Shown here: positions 34,452 to 43,305 of the stretch, one piece after another
How positions within the stretch are numbered: the stretch's first letter is position 1
Layout: each line of letters begins with the position of its first letter
Origin: an uncultured Flavonifractor sp.
GTDB taxonomy: Bacteria > Bacillota > Clostridia > Oscillospirales > Oscillospiraceae
Length of the DNA stretch: 64,000 nucleotides
Direction of reading: 5' to 3'
NCBI GenBank assembly: GCA_944385575.1
Contig: CALWXT010000004.1
Location: forward strand, 1 to 64,000
The notes under the pieces: model-generated
Database searches by the model: none
The model's input: only the letters and a program-made list of their open reading frames with translations
Told to the model about the DNA's origin: nothing
Program-made: the position numbers and the translations under genes

Positions 34452-35528
34452 TCAGATTTTTTGACAGATGAGCGTGCCCATCTGCTTGGTACCAATGGGT
34501 GTGACACCCGGCTCGGCAATGTCGGCGGTACGCCAGCCTTCAGCCAGCACCGCATCCACTGCTGCTTCCACCGCGTCGGCCTCAGCGGCCAGGTGGAAGG
34601 AGTAGCGGAACATCATGGCCACCGACAAGATGGTGGCGATGGGATTTGCTTTGTCCTGGCCTGCGATGTCGGGTGCGGAACCGTGAATGGGCTCATACAG
34701 GCCGGGAGCAGTATCGCCGATGGAGGCGGAGGGCAGCAGGCCGATGGAGCCGGTGACCATGGATGCCTCATCGGACAGGATGTCGCCGAACATATTCTCG
34801 GTAACCACCACGTCGAACTGGCCGGGGTCACGTACCAACTGCATGGCGCAGTTGTCTACCAGCACATCCTCATACTGAACATCGGAATACTCCTCCGCCA
34901 GGCGGTGCATGACCGAGCGCCACAGGCGGCTGGTCTCCAGCACATTGGCCTTGTCCACGGAAGACACCTTTTTCCGGCGGAGACGAGCCAGTTCAAAGGC
35001 CCGGCGGCCGATGCGCTCGATCTCCTTTTCGGAATAGGCCATCCGGTCGGCGCATTCCATGCCCCGATCCTCAGTCTGGTATTTTTCACGTTGGCCGAAA
35101 TAGATGCCGCCGGTGAGTTCCCGCACCATCATCAGGTCGATGCCCTTCTCGGCAGTCTCCTTCTTTAGGGGACAGGCGTCTGCCATAGCGGGGCGCAGGG
35201 TAGCGGGACGCAGGTTGGCGTACAGGCCCAGGTCCTTGCGGATGGCCAGTAGAGCGGTTTCAGGCCGCTGCTCAGCGGGCTTGTCGCTTCCCCACTTGGG
35301 GCCGCCCACCGCTCCCAGCAGTACCGCATCGCAGGCCTTGCACTTCTCAGCGGTACCATCCGGGTAGCTCTTTCCCACTGCATCGGTGGCACAGCCACCC
35401 AGCAGCACATCCTCATAAGTAAAGGTATGGCCAAATTTTTTGCCTACAGCCTCCAGTACCTTGACGGCCTCCCCTACGACCTCGGGGCCAATACCGTCGC
35501 CGCGGATCAGGGCAATTTTATAGTTCAT
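34452..35528 (-). CDS. leuB: 3-isopropylmalate dehydrogenase LeuB
   Basis: NAD-dependent oxidative decarboxylation of 3-isopropylmalate in leucine synthesis. 358 residues with [46 protein letters not shown] and the NAD site; all are family hallmarks. Its start overlaps the leuD stop (ATGA), giving a leuC-leuD-leuB operon. leuA is not in the window. Confidence 0.97.
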   Translation of the reverse strand: MNYKIALIRGDGIGPEVVGEAVKVLEAVGKKFGHTFTYEDVLLGGCATDAVGKSYPDGTAEKCKACDAVLLGAVGGPKWGSDKPAEQRPETALLAIRKDLGLYANLRPATLRPAMADACPLKKETAEKGIDLMMVRELTGGIYFGQREKYQTEDRGMECADRMAYSEKEIERIGRRAFELARLRRKKVSSVDKANVLETSRLWRSVMHRLAEEYSDVQYEDVLVDNCAMQLVRDPGQFDVVVTENMFGDILSDEASMVTGSIGLLPSASIGDTAPGLYEPIHGSAPDIAGQDKANPIATILSVAMMFRYSFHLAAEADAVEAAVDAVLAEGWRTADIAEPGVTPIGTKQMGTLICQKI

Positions 35529-36010
35529 TTCGCCACACCTCGCGCCTTCAGAGAGTTGAGCAGGCCGCCGGCCTCAATGATCCGATCTACGAACTCCGGG
35601 AACGGGGCTGCCTGCCAGGTTTTGCCCTGGGTCTCGTCTGTAATGACGCCGGAGGCAAAATCCACGCTCACTTTGTCACCAGCCTGGATGGCCGCCGCAG
35701 CCTCGGCACTTTCCATGATGGGCAGTCCGATATTGATGGAATTGCGGTAGAAGATCCGGGCAAAAGACGGTGCGATGACACACTTGACGCCGCAGGCCTT
35801 GATGGACAGAGGCGCATGCTCACGGGAGGAGCCGCAGCCAAAGTTGCTGCCAGCCACAATGATGTCGCCAGGCTCCACGGTGGAAGCAAAGCTGGCGTCG
35901 ATATCCTCCATACAGTGGGAGGCCAGAGACTTTTCGTCGGGGGCATTGAGGTACCGGGCGGGAATGATCACGTCGGTATCCACGTTGTCGCCATATTTAT
36001 AAACTTTCAT
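35525..36010 (-). CDS. leuD: 3-isopropylmalate dehydratase small subunit LeuD
   Basis: Small swivel subunit of isopropylmalate isomerase. 161 residues with [14 protein letters not shown] at the N terminus and [14 protein letters not shown], the substrate-binding loop. The short form, typical of bacteria and archaea that pair it with a 420-residue LeuC, matches the large subunit next to it. Confidence 0.97.
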   Translation of the reverse strand: MKVYKYGDNVDTDVIIPARYLNAPDEKSLASHCMEDIDASFASTVEPGDIIVAGSNFGCGSSREHAPLSIKACGVKCVIAPSFARIFYRNSINIGLPIMESAEAAAAIQAGDKVSVDFASGVITDETQGKTWQAAPFPEFVDRIIEAGGLLNSLKARGVAK

Positions 36011-36024
36011 GCCAAAAACCTCCC

Positions 36025-37284
36025 TTACAGCTTCCGGGGATCGGCCACACAGCCCGCCACGGCGGAAGCGGCGGCAACGGCAGGATTGGCCAGGATGATT
36101 TCGGAGGACACCGGGCCCATGCGGCCCACGAAGTTACGGTTGGTGGTGGAGATCGCCCGCTCGTTGTCAGAGAGCACGCCCATATGGCCGCCCAGGCAGG
36201 GACCGCAGGTGGGGGTAGACACGGCGCAGCCGGCCTCGATAAAAATCTGGATCAGGCCCTCGGCCATGGCGTCCAGAGTGATCTGCTGGGTGGCGGGGAG
36301 AACGATGCAGCGCACGCCCTTGGCCACCTTGCGGCCCTTGAGCACCGCAGCGGCCTGGCGCAGGTCATCCAGACGGCCGTTGGTGCAGGAGCCAATGACC
36401 ACCTGGTCGATGTGGGTACCCTCCACCTGGTCGATGGTGCGGGTATTGGAGGGCAGATGGGGCAGCGCCACCGTGGGCTGAAGGGTGTTCAGATCGATGA
36501 CCACTTCCTGGTCATATTCGGCATCGGGATCGGCTTCCACGGCCTCCCAGGGGCGATTCACCCGACCGGCCAGATAGGCCCGGGTCTTGTCGTCCACGGG
36601 GAAAATGCCGTTCTTGGCGCCAGCCTCAATGGCCATGTTGGCAATGGTAAAGCGGTCATCCATGGACAGCTCCCCTACCCCTTCCCCGGCAAATTCCAGG
36701 GACTTATAGAGCGCACCGTCCACCCCGATGGTGCCGATGAGATGGAGGATCACATCCTTGCCGGACACATAGGGCTGAAGTTTGCCCTTCAGGGTGACCT
36801 TGATGGCGGCAGGTACCTTGAACCAAGCAAGGCCGGTAGCCATGCCGGCGGCCATGTCGGTGGAGCCCACACCAGTGGAGAACATGCCCACTGCGCCGTA
36901 GGTGCAGGTATGGGAATCTGCGCCGATCATACACTCGCCGGGGGCGGTGAGGCCCTTTTCCGGCAGCAGGGCATGCTCCACGCCCATACACCCCACATCA
37001 TAGAAGTGGGTGATGTCGAACCGCTTGGCAAACGCCCGGGCCTGGGCACACAGCTGAGCGGACTTGATATCCTTACAGGGGGTGGAGTGATCCAGCACCA
37101 GGGCGATTTTGTCCTTGTCAAATACCTGGGTCAGCCCCGCCTTATCGAACTCCGTGATTGCCACCGGGGCGGTAATATCGTTGCCCAACACCAGATCCAG
37201 CTTGGCTTCCACCAGTTGGCCGGGTACAACGTGGTCCAGGCCGGCATGCTTGGCCAGGATCTTCTGCGTCATGGTCATTCCCAT
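36025..37284 (-). CDS. leuC: 3-isopropylmalate dehydratase large subunit LeuC
   Basis: Aconitase-family subunit holding the 4Fe-4S cluster; isomerises isopropylmalate. 419 residues, the HacA/LeuC2 length. Cluster cysteines lie in IGSCTNGR and [23 protein letters not shown] is the active-site segment. AGGAGG lies 9 bases before the ATG at 37284. The divergent Crp/Fnr gene starts about 100 bases away. Confidence 0.97.
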   Translation of the reverse strand: MGMTMTQKILAKHAGLDHVVPGQLVEAKLDLVLGNDITAPVAITEFDKAGLTQVFDKDKIALVLDHSTPCKDIKSAQLCAQARAFAKRFDITHFYDVGCMGVEHALLPEKGLTAPGECMIGADSHTCTYGAVGMFSTGVGSTDMAAGMATGLAWFKVPAAIKVTLKGKLQPYVSGKDVILHLIGTIGVDGALYKSLEFAGEGVGELSMDDRFTIANMAIEAGAKNGIFPVDDKTRAYLAGRVNRPWEAVEADPDAEYDQEVVIDLNTLQPTVALPHLPSNTRTIDQVEGTHIDQVVIGSCTNGRLDDLRQAAAVLKGRKVAKGVRCIVLPATQQITLDAMAEGLIQIFIEAGCAVSTPTCGPCLGGHMGVLSDNERAISTTNRNFVGRMGPVSSEIILANPAVAAASAVAGCVADPRKL

Positions 37285-37333
37285 GGTTGGGTGCCTCCTT
37301 CTGTTTTAGTCAAAAAGAGGATACCACACAGGG

Positions 37334-37363
37334 TTGTCAAAAGAATGTAAACCATGCTACAAT
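37334..37363 (+). promoter_or_regulatory. Promoter of the Crp/Fnr regulator
   Basis: TTGTCA (37334-37339), 18 bases, TACAAT (37358-37363); short leader before GGGAGG and the start at 37381. Confidence 0.6.
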
Positions 37364-37380
37364 CATGGCGGGAGGCGAGA

Positions 37381-37992
37381 ATGATGCTGCGTAATATCTG
37401 GACCCCTCTGGCCGACGGCCAGCCCATCCAGCATAAAGAGCCCGGGCAGCTTATTTATTTGCAGGACACCCGGGCAGACTGCTTTTATTATATTGTATCA
37501 GGCACTGTAAAGTGCTTTATCAGTTCACCTGAGGGGGATGAGCGCATCCTTACCCTCCCCCATGCCGGAGAATTGATCGGTGAGGCGGCTTTTTTCGATC
37601 AGCAGCCCCGAGTATCCTCCGCTATGGCTGTGACCAAATGCGATCTTGTTTCGGTAGACCGCCAGCGGCTGGAACAGGTATTCTCTGCCCACCCGGGCCT
37701 GGCTATTGCCATGCTGGAGGATTTGGCACGCCGGGTGCGTATGCTTTCGGAACACGTAGACGGCGAATTTCTCCAGGCTGACAAGCGGATCGCCCGGCAT
37801 CTGCTGTCCCTGATCCCGGAAGCCGATGGGCGCCTGCGCTGCACCCACGAGGAGATTGGTGCCTCCGTTGGGGTAAGCCGGGTTACTGTAAGCCGGGTAC
37901 TGAGTGACTTTGACCGAAAAGGCTGGGTAAAAACCGGCTATAAAAGCCTGCACCTGATGGACCGTTCCGCGTTGGAAGCGTTCCTGGAATAA
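37381..37992 (+). CDS. Crp/Fnr-family transcriptional regulator
   Basis: 203 residues: a cyclic-nucleotide-binding-like beta-roll (about 15-120: YIVSGTVKCF, LPHAGELIGEAAFFDQQP), a long dimer helix and a C-terminal winged helix (ASVGVSRVTVSRVLSDFDRKGW). An Fnr-type N-terminal Cys cluster is absent, and the cAMP-site residues are only partly kept, so the effector is unknown. It starts at 37381 after GGGAGG (37384 is possible). It lies directly upstream of the molybdenum hydroxylase operon and is the likely regulator of it. Confidence 0.88.
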   Translation: MMLRNIWTPLADGQPIQHKEPGQLIYLQDTRADCFYYIVSGTVKCFISSPEGDERILTLPHAGELIGEAAFFDQQPRVSSAMAVTKCDLVSVDRQRLEQVFSAHPGLAIAMLEDLARRVRMLSEHVDGEFLQADKRIARHLLSLIPEADGRLRCTHEEIGASVGVSRVTVSRVLSDFDRKGWVKTGYKSLHLMDRSALEAFLE

Positions 37993-38027
37993 TATATTTT
38001 CATCTGTACTTTTTTCCAGAAAACAGA

Positions 38028-38033
38028 TATAAT
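38028..38033 (+). promoter_or_regulatory. Candidate -10 of the molybdenum hydroxylase operon
   Basis: TATAAT at 38028-38033 with a poor -35 (TGTACT, 38005-38010) 17 bases upstream. An inverted repeat ATCTGT (38002-38007)/ACAGAT (38023-38028) spans the promoter and may be the binding site of an activator such as the upstream Crp/Fnr protein. Confidence 0.4.
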
Positions 38034-38086
38034 ATTTCCGCTAAAAAAGAAGAATACCCGCGCATTGTGGGGGAGGTAGGAAAAAC

Positions 38087-38884
38087 TTGTATACCATAAA
38101 GAGCTACGTGTTCCCGGAGTCCCTGGAGGAAGCTGATGAGCTGCTCCGGCGGGACTGCCGCAGCAGTGCTATACTAGGTGGCTGCTGCTGGCTGAAAATG
38201 GGCCACCGCCGCATCCGCTGGGCCATCGACCTGACCCGGCTTGGGCTCGACCAGATCGAAGTAAAGGACGGCTGGCTGGAACTGGGTGCTTCAGTCACCC
38301 TCCATCAGTTGGAGACCCACCCCGACGTTACATCTCGCTTTGACGGTATTCTGGGGGAAAGCGTGTCCCATATTGTGGGCGTGCCCTTCCGCAACTGTGC
38401 CACCGTGGGCGGCTCGGTCTTCTCCCGGTTCGGCTTTTCCGACCTGACCTGTGCCCTTCTGGCCCTTGACGCCACCGTGGTGCTCTACCGGGGCGGCGAG
38501 GTGCCCCTGGCCCAGTTTATGGCCACACCGATCTCTTTTGACGATATTCTGCTTAAGGTGCGCATCAGGGATGACGGGCGCCGTGCCGCCTACCAGAGCG
38601 CCCGCCGTTCCTCCACCGACTTCCCTACTATGGCTGTGGCGGTAAGCTGCCTGGATGGACGGTGGACTGTGTCGGTGGGTGCCCGTCCTGCCCGTGCCGT
38701 GCGCTCGGAGCAAGCTGCCCGCTGTCTGAACGATGGTCTGGGCGCTGCTGCCGCCGGACAGGCTGCTGCAGAGGAGCTGACCTACGGCACCGACCTGCGG
38801 GCAGGCGCCGACTACCGCAGGAAGCTGGCCGCCGTGCTGGTGCGTCGTGCAGCTGAGCAGTGTATGGAGGAGAACAAGGGATGA
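38087..38884 (+). CDS. Molybdenum hydroxylase, FAD-binding subunit (XdhB/HcrB type)
   Basis: 265 residues of the FAD-binding domain family of xanthine dehydrogenase-like enzymes: AILGGCCWLKMG at the first FAD loop, LGASVTLHQLE, RNCATVGGSV (second FAD loop) and the C-terminal CO-dehydrogenase flavoprotein domain. The first glycine-rich loop is less regular than usual (GGCCWLK for GGGTDL), so FAD affinity should be checked. Starts at a TTG with GGAGG upstream; coupled to the next gene by ATGA. Confidence 0.88.
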   Translation: MYTIKSYVFPESLEEADELLRRDCRSSAILGGCCWLKMGHRRIRWAIDLTRLGLDQIEVKDGWLELGASVTLHQLETHPDVTSRFDGILGESVSHIVGVPFRNCATVGGSVFSRFGFSDLTCALLALDATVVLYRGGEVPLAQFMATPISFDDILLKVRIRDDGRRAAYQSARRSSTDFPTMAVAVSCLDGRWTVSVGARPARAVRSEQAARCLNDGLGAAAAGQAAAEELTYGTDLRAGADYRRKLAAVLVRRAAEQCMEENKG

Positions 38885-39354
38885 AAGTCAAGATCACCGT
38901 TAACGGGATGCTGTACAATAAGCATATCCCCAACGATATGATGCTGCTGGAGTTTCTGCGCAAGTACGGCTATGTCAGCGTGAAGCGGGGCTGCGATACC
39001 AGCAACTGCGGCCTGTGTACCGTATGGGTGGAGGGCAAGCCGGTGCTGTCCTGCTCCTACCCGGCGGCACGGGCCGACGGCAAAAACGTTACCACTTTGG
39101 AGGGCGTAAAGAATGAGGCGGCGTCCTTCGGCCGCTATATGACTGAGCAGGGCGCTGAGCAGTGCGGCTACTGCAGCCCCGGCTTTATCATGGCAGTACT
39201 GGCCATGCGGCGGGAGCTTACCAACCCCACCGAGGAGGAAATCTCCAACTATCTGGCGGGCAACCTGTGCCGCTGCTCCGGCTATGCCGGGCAGACCCGT
39301 GCTTTGCGGGCCTGGCTCCATGATAAGCCCTGGGAAAAGGAGGGGCAGGCATGA
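38881..39354 (+). CDS. Molybdenum hydroxylase, 2Fe-2S subunit
   Basis: 157 residues with both clusters of the family. The plant-ferredoxin-like site is CDTSNCGLCTVWVEG with a later Cys in VLSCSYP. The helical domain site is CGYCSPGFIM with NLCRCSGY. It transfers electrons from the molybdenum site to FAD. The ATG at 38881 overlaps the upstream stop. Confidence 0.95.
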   Translation: MKVKITVNGMLYNKHIPNDMMLLEFLRKYGYVSVKRGCDTSNCGLCTVWVEGKPVLSCSYPAARADGKNVTTLEGVKNEAASFGRYMTEQGAEQCGYCSPGFIMAVLAMRRELTNPTEEEISNYLAGNLCRCSGYAGQTRALRAWLHDKPWEKEGQA

Positions 39355-41636
39355 ATCTGAAATTTGTCAATCAGGCCATTCCCAAGCTGGACGGCGCCGC
39401 CCTCACCGGCGGCAAGGGCGTGTATACAGAGGACATGGTGCCACGTGACTGCCTGGTGGTGCAGGTACTGCGCAGCCCTCATGCCTTCGCCCGCATCAAG
39501 TCTATCCGCAAGGATGCCGCCAGCCGGGTGCCCGGTATCGCCTGTATCCTGACCTGGGAAGATGTACCTCAGATCCGCTACACTCTGGCAGGCCAGTCCT
39601 ACCCGGAGCCCTCTCCCTACGACCGCTATATCCTGGAGCGTACCGTCCGCTATGTGGGCGATCCGGTTGCCATCGTAGCCGGACGGGACAAGGATTGCGT
39701 GGCCAAAGCCATGCGGATGATCCAGGTAAAATATGACCTGCTGGAGCCGGTACTGGACTTTGAGCAGGCGCTGGACAACCCCACGGTGATCCATGCGGAG
39801 GAGGACTACTTCCACCACTTCGATATCGGCGGCGATCCCAAACGCAACCTGGTGTCCAGCGGCTGCGATGCCTGTGGCGACGTGGAGGCCGCTATGGCCG
39901 CCTGCGATGTAGTGGTGGAAGGCACCTATTATACCAAGGCCAATGCTCAGGCCATGATGGAAACCTTCCGTACCTATACCTACATGGACCATAACCGGAG
40001 ACTCAACGTGGTTTCCTCTACCCAGGTGCCCTTCCACTGTCGCCGCACCATTGCTCACGCTCTGGGCCTGCCTAAGAGCATGGTGCGTGTTGTGAAACCC
40101 CGGATCGGCGGCGGCTTCGGCGCCAAGCAGACCCTGGTCAGCGAGCTCTTCCCTGCTCTGGTCACTCTGCGCACCGGCAAGCCCGCCAAAATCGTGTATA
40201 CCCGGAAAGAGTCCTTCCAGGCTTCCAACAGCCGTCACCAGATGCGGGTCCATGTCAAGGTGGGTGCCATGAAGGATGGTACCATCAAGGCCGTGGACAT
40301 GCATGCTTTGTCCAATGCCGGTGCCTACGGCGAGCACGCGTCTACCACCATCGGTCTGGTGGGCCACAAGAGCATCCCCCTCTATGCCCGGCAGGCTGAT
40401 TTCCGCTTCTCCTGGGAAGTGGTGTATACCAACACCATGGCCGCCGGTGCTTTCCGGGGCTACGGCGCTACCCAGGGCTGCTTTGCCATGGAATCCGCTA
40501 TCAACGAACTGGCGGAGAAGCTGAACATGGACCCGGCCCAGCTGCGCCTCATGAATCTGCCCCATGTGGGCGAGAAGATGCCCGCCTATTATGACGAGCC
40601 ACTCACCAGCTGTTCCCTGCCCCAGTGTATTGCGCGCGGCATGAAGATGATCGGCTGGAAGGAGAAATACCCCTGTGTCAGGGTGGATGACCACCGGGTG
40701 AGGGGCCTGGGCATGGCGGTGACCATGCAGGGTTCCGGTATTTCCGCCATTGATACCGCGTCGGTGACCATCAAGCTCAACGATGACGGCTACTATACGC
40801 TGATGATCGGCGCCACCGACATGGGTACTGGCTGTGATACCATTCTGGCCCAGATGGCTGCTGAGATCCTCAACTGTCCCATGGAACGCATCACCGTGGA
40901 CGGGGTGGACACCGACCATTCCCCCTTTGATACCGGCTCCTATGCCTCCAGCACCACTTACGTTACCGGCACAGCGGTGGTAAAGGCATGTACTGAGCTG
41001 AGCGAAAAAATCGCCGCCGAAGGTGCCCGCCGGCTGAACATCCACCCCGAGCGGGCGGAGTTCGACGGAGACAAGGTGTACGACCGCACCCATCCGGAGA
41101 CTTCCATCACTCTGAATCAGCTGGCCCAGGCTCTGGTGGTAGGCGAAGGTACCCAGTGGCTCACCGCCACCGCCAGCCATTGCAGCCCCACCTCTCCTCC
41201 CCCCTTCATGGCCGGCTTTGCCGAGGTAGAGGTAGACCTGGAGACCGGTGAAAGCAAGGTAGTGGACTATGTGGGTGTGGTGGACTGCGGAACCGTGGTC
41301 AACAAGAACCTGGCCCGGGTACAGGCCGAGGGCGGTATCGCCCAGGGCATCGGCATGGCTCTGCTGGAGGACATTAACTATGACCCCAAGGGACAGATGG
41401 TCAACTCCACCTTCATGACCTATAAGATCCCCTGCCGCACCGATTTGCCTGAGATCCGGGTAGACTTTGAGGAGAGCTACGAGCCCAACGGCCCCTTTGG
41501 CGCCAAGTCTATCGGTGAGGTAGTCATCAACACCCCCTCCCCCGCTATCGCCCATGCCATATACAATGCCACCGGCGTGCGGGTGCGCTCCCTTCCCATC
41601 ACAGCGGAGAAAATTCTGATGGGGCGGGATGTGTGA
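39351..41636 (+). CDS. Molybdenum hydroxylase, molybdopterin-binding catalytic subunit
   Basis: 761-residue catalytic subunit. Aldehyde oxidase/xanthine dehydrogenase a/b hammerhead domain (about 15-120), then the molybdopterin domains with RIGGGFGAKQ, GAFRGYGATQ, GATDMGTG and the catalytic Glu in FGAKSIGE. The aromatic/Arg residues that define xanthine binding are not obvious, so the substrate (purine, aldehyde, nicotinate or aromatic acyl-CoA) remains open. Gene order FAD, FeS, Mo is a common operon form. Start overlaps the previous stop. Confidence 0.93.
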   Translation: MNLKFVNQAIPKLDGAALTGGKGVYTEDMVPRDCLVVQVLRSPHAFARIKSIRKDAASRVPGIACILTWEDVPQIRYTLAGQSYPEPSPYDRYILERTVRYVGDPVAIVAGRDKDCVAKAMRMIQVKYDLLEPVLDFEQALDNPTVIHAEEDYFHHFDIGGDPKRNLVSSGCDACGDVEAAMAACDVVVEGTYYTKANAQAMMETFRTYTYMDHNRRLNVVSSTQVPFHCRRTIAHALGLPKSMVRVVKPRIGGGFGAKQTLVSELFPALVTLRTGKPAKIVYTRKESFQASNSRHQMRVHVKVGAMKDGTIKAVDMHALSNAGAYGEHASTTIGLVGHKSIPLYARQADFRFSWEVVYTNTMAAGAFRGYGATQGCFAMESAINELAEKLNMDPAQLRLMNLPHVGEKMPAYYDEPLTSCSLPQCIARGMKMIGWKEKYPCVRVDDHRVRGLGMAVTMQGSGISAIDTASVTIKLNDDGYYTLMIGATDMGTGCDTILAQMAAEILNCPMERITVDGVDTDHSPFDTGSYASSTTYVTGTAVVKACTELSEKIAAEGARRLNIHPERAEFDGDKVYDRTHPETSITLNQLAQALVVGEGTQWLTATASHCSPTSPPPFMAGFAEVEVDLETGESKVVDYVGVVDCGTVVNKNLARVQAEGGIAQGIGMALLEDINYDPKGQMVNSTFMTYKIPCRTDLPEIRVDFEESYEPNGPFGAKSIGEVVINTPSPAIAHAIYNATGVRVRSLPITAEKILMGRDV

Positions 41637-41656
41637 CTCTTTCCTATCATTTAAGT

Positions 41657-41694
41657 AAAAAAATGGACGCTGCTCAGGCAGCGTCCATTTTTTT
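41657..41694. terminator. Bidirectional terminator between the Mo hydroxylase operon and spoIVA
   Basis: Perfect 17-base arms with A7 and T7 ends around TCAG, between convergent stops at 41636 and 41693. Confidence 0.95.
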
Positions 41695-43171
41695 ACAGGA
41701 TAATACAGATCAGGCCTCCGGAACCCTCGTTGATGATCCGCTGTAGGGTCTCCTGCAACTTCGCCCGGGCGTCGTCCGGCATGCGCTTGAGCTTGCCGTT
41801 GAGGTCTTCACTCACCAGCTCGTGGAAGGATTTTCCGAAAATGTTGGACTGCCAGATGGCCTTGGTGTCTCCCTCAAACTCCTGGAGCAGGAAATTGACC
41901 ATCTCCTCGCTCTGCTTTTCGTTGCCCACGATGGGAGATACCTCGGTCTCGATATCCGCACGGATCATATGGATGGAGGGCGCCGAAGCCTTCAGGCGCA
42001 CACCGTAGCGCCCTCCCTGCTTGACGATCTCCGGCTCCTCCAGTACCAGCTCGTCGGTGCTGGGTACTACGATGCCGTAACCGGTAGCCTTGACCTCCTC
42101 CAATGCGCCGGCCACCTTGTCGTACTCCGACTTCACGTGAGAGAGCTGGCTCAGCAATTCCAACAGATCGCCATCGTCATGTACCGTAAAGCCGGACTGC
42201 TGAGACAGGGTATCATAAAACAGCTCCCGCGGCAGGTCCAGGCGGGCGGCAGACAATCCGGTTCCCAGGCTGATTGAGGTGATAACAGCACTGCTCACGC
42301 AGTCGCAGCCGCTGATGGCTGACACCGTCTTCTCCACGTCCCGAATCCGGCGCATGCCGGCAGCCCCCTCACGGATGGCGGTATAGAGGCTGTTCTTGAT
42401 GGGGTGGTCGTAGGGCAGGGCGTCTACCCAGGGCGGCAGGAACAGATCCAGCTCCTTTACCGGGAACTCGTAGAGCACCCCCTTGATGATCCGGGTCACT
42501 GCCTCCTCATCCAACTGCAGGCAATCGGCGCACACTACCGTCACATCGTAACGGGAGGCCAGATCAGCCCGGATGGCCTTGGCCCGGTCGGATTCCGGGT
42601 AGGCGGAGTTGAGCACCACCAGGAAAGGCTTCCCCAGCTCTTTCAGCTCTTGAATCACGCGTTCCTCTGCTTCCAGATAGTCCTCACGGGGAATATCCGT
42701 GATGGTGCCGTCGGTGGTGACCACGATACCGATGGTGGAGTGCTCGGCAATGACCTTTCGGGTGCCGATCTCAGCGGCCTCCGTCATGGGAATCTCATAA
42801 TCAAACCAGGGTGTGGTGACCATACGGGGCGAATCGTCCTCCATAGCCCCTGACGCCCCCGGTACCAGATACCCCACACAGTCAATGAGCCGAACGGAAA
42901 AGGATGCTCCGTTCTCCATATCAATCCGTACCGCTTCCTCCGGGACGAACTTGGGCTCGGCGGTCATCACCGTGCGGCCGGAACCGCTCTGGGGCAGTTC
43001 ATCCCTCGCCCGCTCCTTCCGGTACACGTTATCGATGTTGGGGATGACCATGGTCTCCATAAAGCGCTTGATAAATGTGGATTTCCCCGTCCGCACCGGC
43101 CCTACCACGCCGATATAGATATCTCCCTCGGTACGCAGGGCGATATCCTCATAGAGCTTGCGTTGTTCCAC
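41693..43171 (-). CDS. spoIVA: Stage IV sporulation protein A SpoIVA
   Basis: Cytoskeletal ATPase that polymerises on the forespore surface and forms the base of the spore coat. From the GTG at 43171 (AAGGAGG 8 bases upstream) it is 492 residues, the standard SpoIVA length. The Walker A is GPVRTGKSTF (about residues 23-32), followed by LIDCVGYLVPGA (Walker B-like), VVTTDGT and LNSAYPES. The C-terminal tail GLICIIL resembles the conserved hydrophobic end. It is anchored by SpoVM, encoded at 44906. Confidence 0.97.
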   Translation of the reverse strand: MEQRKLYEDIALRTEGDIYIGVVGPVRTGKSTFIKRFMETMVIPNIDNVYRKERARDELPQSGSGRTVMTAEPKFVPEEAVRIDMENGASFSVRLIDCVGYLVPGASGAMEDDSPRMVTTPWFDYEIPMTEAAEIGTRKVIAEHSTIGIVVTTDGTITDIPREDYLEAEERVIQELKELGKPFLVVLNSAYPESDRAKAIRADLASRYDVTVVCADCLQLDEEAVTRIIKGVLYEFPVKELDLFLPPWVDALPYDHPIKNSLYTAIREGAAGMRRIRDVEKTVSAISGCDCVSSAVITSISLGTGLSAARLDLPRELFYDTLSQQSGFTVHDDGDLLELLSQLSHVKSEYDKVAGALEEVKATGYGIVVPSTDELVLEEPEIVKQGGRYGVRLKASAPSIHMIRADIETEVSPIVGNEKQSEEMVNFLLQEFEGDTKAIWQSNIFGKSFHELVSEDLNGKLKRMPDDARAKLQETLQRIINEGSGGLICIIL

Positions 43172-43216
43172 TGGCAATTCCTCCTTCGGCCCCGTAAGCC
43201 GGTCGTTTTCTCTACA

Positions 43217-43245
43217 TACGTATGGGGATAAGCCATAAAATATGC
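43217..43245 (-). promoter_or_regulatory. Sigma-E promoter of spoIVA
   Basis: Minus strand GCATATT (43239-43245), 14 bases, CATACGTA (43217-43224). The -35 is a perfect match to the sigma-E KMATATT pattern and the -10 keeps CATAC. Predicted leader about 38 bases. spoIVA is sigma-E-controlled in Bacillus. Confidence 0.75.
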
Positions 43246-43264
43246 GTCCACCTGGCCAAAAGTG

Positions 43265-43298
43265 AAGGGAGCCCCGGGCAAGTGCCCAGGACTCCCTT
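43265..43298 (-). terminator. Terminator of the SPOCS/LysM gene
   Basis: AAGGGAG/CTCCCTT outer stem with an inner GC-rich stem and TTTT on the minus strand after it, 8 bases past the stop. Confidence 0.75.
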
Positions 43299-43305
43299 TG
43301 GAATT

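Noticed and set aside
37285..37340. TTGACA on the minus strand as -35 of a leuC promoter
   Set aside because: No acceptable -10 at 16-18 bases; the promoter of leuCDB was left unassigned.
39282..41555. 757-codon open frame on the minus strand opposite the molybdopterin subunit
   Set aside because: Same type of shadow; the plus-strand gene has clear catalytic motifs.
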